Positions 17,906 through 25,433 of a DNA stretch of 64,000 nt are shown here, in pieces. Both the position numbers and the translations under genes were made by a program. The notes under the pieces are model-generated. The model searched no databases, was not told where the DNA came from, and saw only the letters and a list, made by a program, of their open reading frames with translations. Positions within the stretch are counted from its first letter, which is position 1. Each line of letters starts with the position of its first letter. The stretch is from contig JADJQY010000042.1 in assembly GCA_016712505.1 (NCBI GenBank), positions 310,001 through 374,000 of the forward strand, written 5' to 3'. Origin of the DNA: Candidatus Eiseniibacteriota bacterium. GTDB taxonomy: Bacteria; Eisenbacteria; RBG-16-71-46; CAIMUX01.

Positions 17906-20169
17906 CCTTCCAGCGCGTCCACCACGGTCACGAGGTGCGCGACCCGCGCTGCGAGGCGCTCGGCCACCAGTCGGTGAAGCGCCGCGGCGATCTCCGGCGC
18001 CTCGCGCTCCAACCGAGTCAGTTCTCCCGACGCCAGACGGTAGACCACGGTCTCCTCGTCCGCCACCACCGCCGCGGTGCGGGTCGCTCGGAGGTAGAAT
18101 CCCACCTCGCCAAGAACCGCGCCCGGCTCCCGTGAGGTCTCGAGCCGGATCGGCGCCTGACCGGTCTTCTCGCGAAGCGCGCTCAAGGCGCCGGACTCCA
18201 GAAAGTAGAGATCGTCCGCCGGGTCGCCGTGTGTGACTAGCCTGTCACCAGCGCCAAGCACCTTCCGTTCCAGGCACGCCCAGAGCTGATCGGTCGCCCC
18301 CCCGCCAAGCTGACGCGAGAGAAGTTCCCGGAGCGATCGCGGTGTCGTCCACGCAGAGTGTGCCGCCCGAGATTCCCCCATCCGAGATTCCGCCTCCTGC
18401 GAGTCTCCCGCCCGAGATTCCGCCGCCCGAGATTCCACCGCCCGAGATTCCGCCTCGCGCAGAAGCTGGTTCTCACACCATTCGAGCCCGAGGTCGAGGT
18501 TGGCGAACTGCCGGTACCCTGCCCGCCGCTCGGGCAACGATCCTGCTTCGAACTGCGCGCGCACGCCGCTCGCCGCGTGGGTCAAGACCAGATCCACCTG
18601 GTGTCGAGAGAGGAGGGCGTGCAAGCGCGCGAAGCTCTGCGCGACGCTGCTGTCGACGCCGGTGACCCGACGGCAGTCGAGAATGAGGAAGCGAAGGTCG
18701 GGTCCGGGGGCAGATTCGAGTTGTTCGCGTGCCCGGGCCAGAAGTCGATCCGCGACACCGAAGAAGAGGAACCCTTGCAGCTCGAGCACCCGGATCGCGC
18801 CGCCACACTTCGACAACTCGCTTCGCTCGGCGGACGAGCGTGAGACGCGGCTTCCGTACCGAACCGCCGACAGATCGTTTCGCACCGGATCGATACGCCC
18901 GTAGTTCACGGCGAACAGGGCCACCGCGGCGACCAGTCCGCAGATCACCCCGGGGAGGAAGCCGACCAGCACCGTCACACCGACGATCAGGACCACGATC
19001 CCGTGATCCAGCGCGGAGAGGCGCCCCCACGACTGAACGATCCAGTCGCGCGCCATGGAGAGGGCGACGAAGAGGAGGAGCGCACCCAGCACGGCGCGGG
19101 GAATGCTCGCCAGGGCGCTCGCCCCGAAGAGCAGGGTCAGGGTGGCCAGCAGCCCAGCCCAGGCGCCGACCCAACGGGTGCGGGCACCGGCGCGGACATT
19201 CATCGCGGAGAGGCCGAGTTGCTGGTACCCGGGCAACCCTCCGAGGGTACCGCTGGCGAGATTGGCGACGCCCGCGGCCTTGAGTTCGCGATCGAGATCC
19301 ACCGACCGACCCGTGGCCGTCTCGAGCCCCGCGCCGTTCAAGAGAAGTGCGACCGCGGTCACGATCGGCATGGTCGCCATCTCTCCCGCGACGCGCCGCA
19401 GCGCGGTCCAGTCGACTGCAGACCAGTCGATGGCTGCGGGGAGAGGAGCGATCGAGGCCGCTCCGGGAACGCGGAGCAACCATCCCGCGTCGGCCAAGGC
19501 CGGCGTCGTCCAGCCGAGCGCGCGTGCGACGCCATGGAACGTGACGATCCCGACGACGACGGCGGCGAGCATCAGGAGTGGATGGGACGCCCGGCGGCTG
19601 AGAAGTAGCATGACCAGCGCCCAGATCACGGCCGGCGCCCAGCGCAACGGTTCCTGCCCCGCGTTCGATCCAGCCAGCATGATCCCGAACGCCCCCTTCG
19701 CCAGCAACCACCCCGAGCCTGCCAGCACGCCGCCGATCACCGGGTAGGGAAGGAACCGCACCATTCGCCCGGCACGCCAGTGACCGAGGAGGATCAGCAC
19801 CACGCCCGTCCAGACCGTGCCGAGTCCCAGGACCACGGCGACGGTGGAAAAGAGCGCCTCGTCGGAAACCCGGCCGGAGAGCGAAGTCACGACCGCCCCC
19901 GACATCGTTGCCAGGATGGCAACGGGCACACTCTGGGTTCCGCCAACCGTTCCGGGCAGCGACGCGAACAGGCCGATCGCGGTCGTGTTCAGCGCAGTGG
20001 CGATCAACGCGAGGGCCAACCCTTGGGCAAGGTGAGGAGCAAGAGGTCCGGGGAAGAGCAGAGCGGCGAAGGAGACGGCCATCACGACCGAGACGGTGCC
20101 CACGATCAGGCCGCCCGGGAGGCCGCTCCAGGCTCCGGTCGTCGAACCGTCCAGGGAGGATTCACGCAT
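17902..20169 (-). CDS. SulP anion transporter with STAS and cyclic-nucleotide-binding domains
   Basis: A 755-residue protein. About 1-425 is the SulP membrane domain with ten or more helices (TQSVPVAILATMSG, GLPGYQQLGLSAMN). About 455-570 is STAS, with FLILDCRRVTGVDSS. Residues 571-607 are a linker of repeated ESRAA units encoded by a 15-bp DNA array. About 620-750 is a cNMP-binding (CAP-ED) domain. Its phosphate-binding cassette GEVGFYLRATRTAAV keeps Glu688 and Arg697, which in CRP contact the cyclic nucleotide. The preferred start is ATG 20167-20169; an upstream GTG at 20241 would add 24 basic residues. The substrate (sulfate, bicarbonate or a dicarboxylate) is unknown. It is coupled to the cyclase gene. 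Confidence 0.9.
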   Translation of the reverse strand: MRESSLDGSTTGAWSGLPGGLIVGTVSVVMAVSFAALLFPGPLAPHLAQGLALALIATALNTTAIGLFASLPGTVGGTQSVPVAILATMSGAVVTSLSGRVSDEALFSTVAVVLGLGTVWTGVVLILLGHWRAGRMVRFLPYPVIGGVLAGSGWLLAKGAFGIMLAGSNAGQEPLRWAPAVIWALVMLLLSRRASHPLLMLAAVVVGIVTFHGVARALGWTTPALADAGWLLRVPGAASIAPLPAAIDWSAVDWTALRRVAGEMATMPIVTAVALLLNGAGLETATGRSVDLDRELKAAGVANLASGTLGGLPGYQQLGLSAMNVRAGARTRWVGAWAGLLATLTLLFGASALASIPRAVLGALLLFVALSMARDWIVQSWGRLSALDHGIVVLIVGVTVLVGFLPGVICGLVAAVALFAVNYGRIDPVRNDLSAVRYGSRVSRSSAERSELSKCGGAIRVLELQGFLFFGVADRLLARAREQLESAPGPDLRFLILDCRRVTGVDSSVAQSFARLHALLSRHQVDLVLTHAASGVRAQFEAGSLPERRAGYRQFANLDLGLEWCENQLLREAESRAVESRAAESRAGDSQEAESRMGESRAAHSAWTTPRSLRELLSRQLGGGATDQLWACLERKVLGAGDRLVTHGDPADDLYFLESGALSALREKTGQAPIRLETSREPGAVLGEVGFYLRATRTAAVVADEETVVYRLASGELTRLEREAPEIAAALHRLVAERLAARVAHLVTVVDALEG
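18365..18454. repeat. six 15-bp units inside the SulP linker
   Basis: The consensus GCCCGAGATTCCGCC is repeated in register, with divergence in units 2 and 3. On the coding strand it encodes the (A)ESRA pentapeptide linker between the STAS and cNMP domains. Copy-number change would lengthen the linker without a frameshift. Confidence 0.9.
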
Positions 20170-20275
20170 GTCCCAGGATATCAGATGGGTTGCCGGCGCA
20201 GTCCGGCCGGGGGGCCGCCAGGTCCGACGCCACACGCGCACCCCTGAGCGAGCGGCGAAAGCGGCACCCGTGGTG

Positions 20276-20297
20276 CAACTCGTCCCGGGACGAGTTG
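20276..20297. repeat. palindrome, copy 2 of the ACTC-NN-CCCGGG-NN-GAGT family
   Basis: The core AACTCGTCCCGGGACGAGTT (20277-20296) is identical to the copy at 14281-14300, here flanked by C and G. It is about 107 bp upstream of the SulP start, so the two copies bracket the transporter-cyclase operon. Confidence 0.75.
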
Positions 20298-20422
20298 TGA
20301 GTCGCCAGCCGGGCTTGCCGGGGAGACGGGAGGAGGTAAAGGTTTGGGTGAAGGCGAGGGTAAAGGTGAGGGTGAGGCTGAAGGAGCGTGGAACTTGCCC
20401 GGCTCTCCGCGACCAAACTCAA

Positions 20423-20448
20423 GTCGACTCTCCCCGGGGAGAGTCGAC
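20423..20448. repeat. 26-nt perfect palindrome related to copies 1 and 2
   Basis: The left arm GTCGACTCTCCCC is followed directly by its exact reverse complement. It shares the pattern ACTC-NN-CCCGGG-NN-GAGT with the other two palindromes. It lies between the S41 protease stop and the SulP promoter side. Confidence 0.75.
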
Positions 20449-20455
20449 CATGTTT

Positions 20456-20500
20456 CGTAATATAATTAGAGTATTACGATTATGATAATTACTCTCATAT
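20456..20500 (-). promoter_or_regulatory. AT-rich inverted-repeat region upstream of the SulP-cyclase operon
   Basis: CGTAATA (20456-20462) pairs with TATTACG (20472-20478), and AGAGTA (20468-20473) pairs with TACTCT (20490-20495). The local AT content is far above that of the genome. It lies about 290-330 bp upstream of the SulP start on the transcribed strand, so a promoter/operator is plausible but not proven. The rest of 20170-20655 shows no gene. Confidence 0.4.
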
Positions 20501-20655
20501 TGATTGGCATCGCCAGCCCCGGCCACGAGGAGTCGCGGGCCGACCCGAAGCCGTAGCGAGGACGTCTATGCCGCACGTCGCCCGAGACCCGGCGCCCGCC
20601 GACGGGGGCCCTGAGCCGAGGTGCACAACCACCCCTTCCGTCCGGCGGTCCCGCA

Positions 20656-22248
20656 TCAACGTCCCGATCCGTCCCGCCGCCGGATCTCCGCCCGCACCGC
20701 TTCCAGCTCCGCGTCGCGTCCTTGCGCGATGTCTTCCACCCTGGGGACCACGAACAGATCAGGCTCAAGCCCGGCATCCGGCCACTTCCCCTGGCGGAAC
20801 TGTCCGATCAAGGGGAGATCGAGCTCGAGGCCGGTGCGCGGCAGGCGCAGGAAGAAAAAGGCCCCGCCGTTGATGCCGCGTTGGTTGCCGCCGGTCGGTT
20901 GCCCGACCAGCAGACCGAGTCGGTTTTGGCGCACCGTCTGCGCGAACTCGAAGGTCGCGGAACTATTGGCGGCACCGACCAGCACCCAGAGCCGGCCGGC
21001 GAACCGAGGAAGCGAGGGAGTGATCACCGCTCCGAGATCGTCATCGGCGTCCCGCCGGAGACGGTAGAAGCGATCGGTCGAATCGATCGCCGCCGCCCCC
21101 CAGTCCTTGAAGCTGGGGTCCCAGGTGTCGAGATACGGAAGCAGGTCGTCGGGCACCCTTCGATACCGCACGAGTCGGGTGACCGCCTGCCGTGGGATCG
21201 GCTCGGTCACCAGGTGGCTGACCAGCACATCGCCGACGTCGCTTCCTCCTTCGTTGTTCCGCAGATCCACAACCAGATCGGTCGCGCCGCTCGCGACCAG
21301 CGACGCGAAGGTCTGTTCAAGGAACCCCTTCCAGTCCCAGCTGGTGTTGTACAGCACCCAGCTCGGCATGCGCAGATAGCCGATCCGGTCCTCGAGCAGG
21401 CGGTACTCCCAGATCGGCGCCGCGCCGTCCGGACTCGCCTCGCTGGCCCCCTCGTTGGCCGGCTCGTGACCCGCCTCGATCACCGGCAGACGGTCCGTGA
21501 ACGCCACCAACGGTACGGTGACCCTCCGCGCCGACAGATCACCTGGCGCGCGGACGAAGAGGGTCACGAGGCTTGCGTTCGCGGGAAAGAAGAGCGGCCA
21601 GTAGATGTCGAACGCCTCGAACCGGCTCGTCCCCTGCACTTCCAGGTCCGCGACCCGCTTCGCATCGTTGTTGCCGTCGGCTCGCGCCACCGTCGTGAGT
21701 CGCGCGAGAATCGTGGCAACTGGCACATCGTTGATCGCCAGGACCTCCGTTCCAGGGAGAATCGACTCCTCGGAGGCGAACGACCGGGTAACGATCATCC
21801 GATCCCCCAGCCAGCGGAAGTAGAACGGGAGCCGCGGCGACCGAAAGAGCGCGGCCGCGACCGACTCCGCCTGATTGAAGAAGTTGGGATAGGTATGACC
21901 GCACTTCACCTTGGCCGCGAGCAAAGAGAGTCCCAGGTACGCCTGGCCGAGAGTTCGGTCCTGGCCAAACTCCTTCTCCAAGGCGTCGAACGCCGAGTCG
22001 ATCTGGGCCGGAGTGTTGTAACGCAGCAAACCCGGATGCAGCGTCTCGTAGGCGCGCCGGAGCACCTGCAGGTCTGCCTTGAGGTCGGTCGACCGCAGCA
22101 CCGAGTCGGCCCCACTCGGCGGGACGGACGGAGCAGCGCTGAGCCCGTCGAGCTCGGCGGCCTCCGAGGGCGCGCCGATCCCGCTCGCCAGCAGCAGCAG
22201 TACGAGTCCCGGCAGGCGACCGAGGCGACCAAGGTAATCATTCTTCAC
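20656..22248 (-). CDS. S41-family (tail-specific type) peptidase, exported
   Basis: A 530-residue protein. The signal sequence LGRLPGLVLLLLASGIGAPS is followed by an N-terminal helical domain (VLRRAYETLHPGLLRYNTPA) and a C-terminal S41 core. DLVVDLRNNEGGSDVGDVL and LWVLVGAANSSATFEFAQTV with the nucleophile Ser region are recognisable. The GTG at 22246-22248 is preferred: GGGAG lies 7 nt upstream and it overlaps the end of the reductase gene by 11 nt. Start codons further upstream give Cys/Arg-rich extra sequence. It probably acts in the periplasm on unfolded or signalling proteins. It is last in the minus-strand series. Confidence 0.88.
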   Translation of the reverse strand: MKNDYLGRLGRLPGLVLLLLASGIGAPSEAAELDGLSAAPSVPPSGADSVLRSTDLKADLQVLRRAYETLHPGLLRYNTPAQIDSAFDALEKEFGQDRTLGQAYLGLSLLAAKVKCGHTYPNFFNQAESVAAALFRSPRLPFYFRWLGDRMIVTRSFASEESILPGTEVLAINDVPVATILARLTTVARADGNNDAKRVADLEVQGTSRFEAFDIYWPLFFPANASLVTLFVRAPGDLSARRVTVPLVAFTDRLPVIEAGHEPANEGASEASPDGAAPIWEYRLLEDRIGYLRMPSWVLYNTSWDWKGFLEQTFASLVASGATDLVVDLRNNEGGSDVGDVLVSHLVTEPIPRQAVTRLVRYRRVPDDLLPYLDTWDPSFKDWGAAAIDSTDRFYRLRRDADDDLGAVITPSLPRFAGRLWVLVGAANSSATFEFAQTVRQNRLGLLVGQPTGGNQRGINGGAFFFLRLPRTGLELDLPLIGQFRQGKWPDAGLEPDLFVVPRVEDIAQGRDAELEAVRAEIRRRDGSGR

Positions 22249-22888
22249 GTGCGGCTCCCAACAGGTCCGTCGCGCGACGCGTGGACACCTCATACCGCAG
22301 CTCCGCAAACCCCACACCGACCTGCCGGACCGAGACCAGGCGAAGAGGAGGTTCGGTAACCCGCCGCGGGAAGAGCGGCTTCCCAGCCCCCAGGGTCACC
22401 GATCCCACCTGCAGGATCAACTCGTTCAGCAGTCCTGCATCGTGGAACTGTCCGGCCAGATCCCCGCCTCCGACGATCCAGATGTTCTTGTCCCCTGCCG
22501 CGGCGCGCATCGCTGCGTGGACCGGCCGCACATCGCCCTGGACGAACGAGATGTTTGCCCCGGGGATCGTCGGCCCAGGGATGGTCGGCCCAGGAATCGT
22601 CGGCCCAGGAATCGTCGGCCCAGGAATCGTAGGCAATGCACGCGTCGAGAAGACCCATGTCGGCTGCGTATAGGGCCACGGCGAGCCCATCTGAGCCGCG
22701 ATCGTCTCGGCGTGTCGCAGCATCCACTCGTAGGTCTTCGCTCCCATGGCGAGAGCACCCACCTCGGCGATGAACTCTGGATAGCTCGTGTCGTCCACGT
22801 CGCCCAGCGGAAACAGCCAGTCGAGCGAGTCGTCCTCGGTCGCGATGAAGCCATCGAGGCTGGTCGCGGTGTAGTACTGCGTCTTCAT
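22238..22888 (-). CDS. DHFR/RibD-C-like reductase with repeat insertion
   Basis: A 216-residue protein of the RibD C-terminal/dihydrofolate reductase-like fold. It starts KTQYYTATSLDGFIATEDDS and carries ALAMGAKTYEWML and NIWIVGGGDLAGQF, the NADPH-binding marks of the family. About residues 85-109 are five PTIPG-type repeats encoded by a 15-bp tandem array that interrupts the fold, where relatives have a short loop before the second half. The ATG at 22888 has CAGGAG upstream. The stop overlaps the S41 start. The substrate is unknown; relatives often sit beside VOC and AraC genes, as here. Confidence 0.88.
   Translation of the reverse strand: MKTQYYTATSLDGFIATEDDSLDWLFPLGDVDDTSYPEFIAEVGALAMGAKTYEWMLRHAETIAAQMGSPWPYTQPTWVFSTRALPTIPGPTIPGPTIPGPTIPGPTIPGANISFVQGDVRPVHAAMRAAAGDKNIWIVGGGDLAGQFHDAGLLNELILQVGSVTLGAGKPLFPRRVTEPPLRLVSVRQVGVGFAELRYEVSTRRATDLLGAAREE
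22563..22637. repeat. five 15-bp units inside the reductase gene
   Basis: The units GGRATSGTCGGCCCA repeat in register with slight decay at the last copy. They encode PTIPG pentapeptides in an otherwise ordinary DHFR-like domain. Unit length is a multiple of three, so copy number can vary without breaking the frame. Confidence 0.92.
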
Positions 22889-22924
22889 GCTGGCTCCTGT
22901 CGGCCGACCCTGCGGATCCGCCTG

Positions 22925-23173
22925 CTAAACGTGGCCGGAGGAACGCCCCCCGGGGTTCGCGCCGGCGCGGGTCGCGCGCCACCGATTGGCATAGGGCAGC
23001 GCAAACAGGTACAACCCCGAGAGGGTCAGAACGAGCAACGGTAGCAGCGGCGCATAGGTCACCCACATCGGCGGCTTCCCCCGGGTCATGGCCACGAAGT
23101 TCGCCGCCACCGTCACGGTGAAAGCGATCGAGACCCACCGGTGGAACTGACGAATTGCCCGCCCCCTGCTCAT
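22925..23173 (-). CDS. small two-helix membrane protein
   Basis: An 82-residue protein beginning MSRGRAIRQFHRWVSIAFTV. It has two hydrophobic segments (WVSIAFTVTVAANFVAM, and VTYAPLLPLLVLTLSGLYLF) and a basic C-terminal tail. Its ATG overlaps the VOC stop (ATGA). Similar small membrane proteins occur beside VOC and DHFR-like genes in other bacteria as far as I recall, but none has a function. It is inferred to be an inner-membrane protein co-expressed with its neighbours. Confidence 0.75.
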   Translation of the reverse strand: MSRGRAIRQFHRWVSIAFTVTVAANFVAMTRGKPPMWVTYAPLLPLLVLTLSGLYLFALPYANRWRATRAGANPGGRSSGHV

Positions 23174-23583
23174 CTGCCACCCGCAGTTTGCAGCATCTTC
23201 CAGCCGTTGCCCGACGGATCCCGGAAACCGGCATCGATCGTGCCGTACCGCTCGATCGGCGGTTGCGTGAACTCCACTCCCGCCGCCCGCATCCGGTCGT
23301 ACGCCCCGCGGCAATCGTCGACCATGAGCACCAACGGAGGCATCGCTCCCTTGGCCACGATCTCTCGCACCGTCTGTGCCGTCCCCGCGTCGATCACCGG
23401 CGGTCCCGGAAGGAAGAGTCCCAACTGAAACGATGGCTGCTCCGGATGCTGCACCGTGAGCCAGCGGTAGTCCCCGTTCCGTACGTCGGTGTGCGGACGG
23501 AACCCCAGTTTCTGCACATAGAACTCCAGCGCCTCGTCCTGGTCTCGGACGTACAGGCCAACCACTCCCACACCCTGGCTCAT
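23170..23583 (-). CDS. VOC-family (glyoxalase/bleomycin resistance-like) protein
   Basis: A 137-residue vicinal-oxygen-chelate protein with paired beta-alpha-beta-beta-beta modules. VGVVGLYVRDQDEALEFYVQ opens module one. VLMVDDCRGAYDRMRAAGVEF and FRDPSGNGWKMLQ mark module two. It is probably a small dioxygenase, lyase or binding protein; the substrate is unknown. Its ATG overlaps the stop of the AraC-type gene and its stop overlaps the small membrane protein, so the three are tightly coupled. Confidence 0.92.
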   Translation of the reverse strand: MSQGVGVVGLYVRDQDEALEFYVQKLGFRPHTDVRNGDYRWLTVQHPEQPSFQLGLFLPGPPVIDAGTAQTVREIVAKGAMPPLVLMVDDCRGAYDRMRAAGVEFTQPPIERYGTIDAGFRDPSGNGWKMLQTAGGR

Positions 23584-24074
23584 CGCACCTCCTTTGGTTT
23601 AGGTGCGCTAACCGTAGCAACCGACTTCCGGCGCCGCTTCTCCGAAACTGCTATTTCCAGATCCGGCCGGGAGGCGGCGCGCACGATGCACGCCGGCACG
23701 CGCCCCAGCGCCTCTCCCGCGGCCCTGAGCCGACCCCGCAAGGTGCTCGGGCTCTCCCCCGTCACGTCGCGGAATGTCCGCCCGAACGTCCCCAGGCTCT
23801 CCCAGCCCGTCCGGAACGCGATCTCGGTGATCGGAAGTTCGGTGTCGCGCAACAGCGCCGTCGCCCGCTCGATCCGTCGCGTCAGCAGATATCGATGCGG
23901 CGGCACCCCAAACGCCTGCTTGAACGCCCGGGCGAAGTGCGCCTCCGACACTCCACTCACCCGCGCCAATCGCTCCACCGGCCACTTCTGCTGAGAGGCC
24001 GCATCCATCCGGTCTTTCGCCCGGAGGAGGCGTCGGAGGAGGTCGGGATCCTGGGGCGGCGGTTGCTTGGGCAT
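23580..24074 (-). CDS. AraC-family transcriptional regulator (short form)
   Basis: A 164-residue protein made mainly of the tandem helix-turn-helix AraC domain. The first HTH is PVERLARVSGVSEAHFARAF, the second LPITEIAFRTGWESLGTFGR with the conserved RDVTGESPSTLR. No separate ligand domain is present; the C-terminal tail is basic. The ATG at 24074 has GGAG at a good distance. It leads an overlapping operon with the VOC and membrane-protein genes and probably the reductase and S41 genes, so it may control them. Confidence 0.9.
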   Translation of the reverse strand: MPKQPPPQDPDLLRRLLRAKDRMDAASQQKWPVERLARVSGVSEAHFARAFKQAFGVPPHRYLLTRRIERATALLRDTELPITEIAFRTGWESLGTFGRTFRDVTGESPSTLRGRLRAAGEALGRVPACIVRAASRPDLEIAVSEKRRRKSVATVSAPKPKEVR

Positions 24075-24144
24075 CGAATCTCCAGTGCGACGGCGCGCAG
24101 GCGCCCGGCCCTGTTCGCGGAAGCTCAGTGCATCGGTTCTTCGA

Positions 24145-24888
24145 TCAGCTGCTTGCCCTTGGCGGAAACTGGTTCGCGTGATCCGCTGCAAGGATCGCGA
24201 CGATGATCGCATCCGACACTGCACCGATGCCGCCCGCAGTCTCGAATCCTGGCCGAGCGGCGAGGGTGGGCGAGATTGCAGAGAGGTCTTCAATGTCGAC
24301 TCTGTGCCAGACCGGTAGAAGCCGAGCCGTCTGCGGATCGTCAATCGAGAACCGCGCGGCGAGCTCCCATCGAGCCTCATCGTGCGAAAGGAAGCGGGTG
24401 CTCAGCACCACGACGCCGAACCTCGCTCGGCGCAGAGCCGAATCGAGCATCGAGCGGAAGTCGACTTCTCCTCCCGGGTCGCACAATTCCCGGTAGACAC
24501 GCAACCCGCGGCCGGCGATCGCATCCATCAGTGGGCGTGCGACCGCGCCCGCGTCTTCGCGCACACACAAGACGGAAAGATCGTACGGCGGGGGACCGCC
24601 ATCGGCCAGACTCTCGCGATACGTTTCCGAGCGGTGTTCGAGGCCGCGCTCGCAGGCCTCGAGGATCCTCGCTTCGAGGTCCCGCGCCTGCCCTGCGCTG
24701 GTGAGAAGCGACTCCAGCTTCCACATTCCGTTGACACCTCGCCGGGATGGCATCGGAACACGCAGACCCAACCGAGTTTCCACCAGCTTGAGGCCCCGAA
24801 CCACGAAGCATCCGTCGAGCGTGAGCGTGACCATGCCCCTCAGGGGCCCGCCTCGAAAGTACCGGACCTGCACCTCGGTGATCTCCAT
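24145..24888 (-). CDS. SpoVG-like domain fused to a TIR domain
   Basis: A 247-residue protein. Residues 1-85 match the SpoVG pattern: MEITEVQVRYFRGGPLRGMV, TLDGCFVVRGLKLVE, GLRVPMPSR, then a helix (ARDLEARILEACERGLE). Residues about 102-225 form a TIR domain: YDLSVLCVREDAGAVARPLM, GLRVYRELCDPGGEVDFRSM, ARFGVVVLSTRFLS, and WEL with Glu175 at the position of the NAD-cleaving Glu. The ATG at 24886-24888 has GAGGGGGG upstream; a GTG at 24898-24900 overlaps the DUF2200 stop. SpoVG is a small nucleic-acid-binding protein and bacterial TIR domains are often NADases or signalling modules. A TIR effector with a nucleic-acid sensor is inference. Confidence 0.75.
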   Translation of the reverse strand: MEITEVQVRYFRGGPLRGMVTLTLDGCFVVRGLKLVETRLGLRVPMPSRRGVNGMWKLESLLTSAGQARDLEARILEACERGLEHRSETYRESLADGGPPPYDLSVLCVREDAGAVARPLMDAIAGRGLRVYRELCDPGGEVDFRSMLDSALRRARFGVVVLSTRFLSHDEARWELAARFSIDDPQTARLLPVWHRVDIEDLSAISPTLAARPGFETAGGIGAVSDAIIVAILAADHANQFPPRASS

Positions 24889-24896
24889 CGCCCCCC

Positions 24897-25247
24897 TCAC
24901 CCCCGCAACACCTTCTCCATCGCCTTCCCCTTGGCCAGCTCGTCAATCAACTTGTCCAGGTAGCGCACCTTGCGCATCAACGGATCCTCGACCTCCTCCA
25001 CGCGCACGCCGCAGACGACCCCTTTGATCAGGGCGACGTTGGGATTGAGCTGCGGGGCGTTGGCGAAGAACTCCTCGAAGGTGCTCTCGATCGCGATCTG
25101 ATGGTCGAGTTGCTCCTGGGTGTAGCCGGTCAGCCAGCGGATGACCTGGTCGACCTCGGCCTTGGTGCGGTTCTTGCGCTCGGCCTTCTGGACGTACAGC
25201 GGGTAGACCCCGGAGAACTTCATGCGATAGATGCGGTGCTGGGTCAT
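24897..25247 (-). CDS. DUF2200 family protein
   Basis: A 116-residue protein, MTQHRIYRMKFSGVYPLYVQ onward, with AEVDQVIRWLTGYTQEQL, FFANAPQLNPN, IKGVVCGVRVEEVEDPLM and RYLDKLIDELAKGK. This is the DUF2200 pattern; the family has no known activity. An AGGAG site precedes the ATG at 25247. The stop overlaps a possible GTG start of the SpoVG-TIR gene and lies 8 nt from its likely ATG, so the two are co-transcribed and may be functionally linked. Confidence 0.88.
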   Translation of the reverse strand: MTQHRIYRMKFSGVYPLYVQKAERKNRTKAEVDQVIRWLTGYTQEQLDHQIAIESTFEEFFANAPQLNPNVALIKGVVCGVRVEEVEDPLMRKVRYLDKLIDELAKGKAMEKVLRG

Positions 25248-25369
25248 GCTGGCTCCTGGTTGGGTCGCGAGGGGCGCCCGGGTTTGGGGGGGGCCGAGCA
25301 AGGACATTGCAACCCAGGGGGTGCGGGAGACAATCAAAAAGGGGGGCACGACACGGGCGGAGAAGTCGG

Positions 25370-25397
25370 CCAGCCCACGGCGCGGGCCGTGGGCTGG
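25370..25397. terminator. 12-bp perfect hairpin
   Basis: The arms at 25370-25381 and 25386-25397 are exact complements with a GCGG loop. It lies downstream of the beta-barrel gene (minus strand) and upstream of DUF2200. No U-tract follows on either strand. It may be a back-up terminator or an RNA-processing barrier. Confidence 0.45.
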
Positions 25398-25410
25398 GGA
25401 AGAGAAATCA

Positions 25411-25431
25411 GCGACGCGGTATCCGCGTCGC
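25411..25431 (-). terminator. intrinsic terminator of the beta-barrel gene
   Basis: GCGACGCGG and CCGCGTCGC (25411-25419 and 25423-25431) pair perfectly around a TAT loop, 3 nt beyond the stop codon. On the minus strand the hairpin is followed by TGATTTCTCTTC, a moderate U-rich tail. Confidence 0.65.
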
Positions 25432-25433
25432 GG

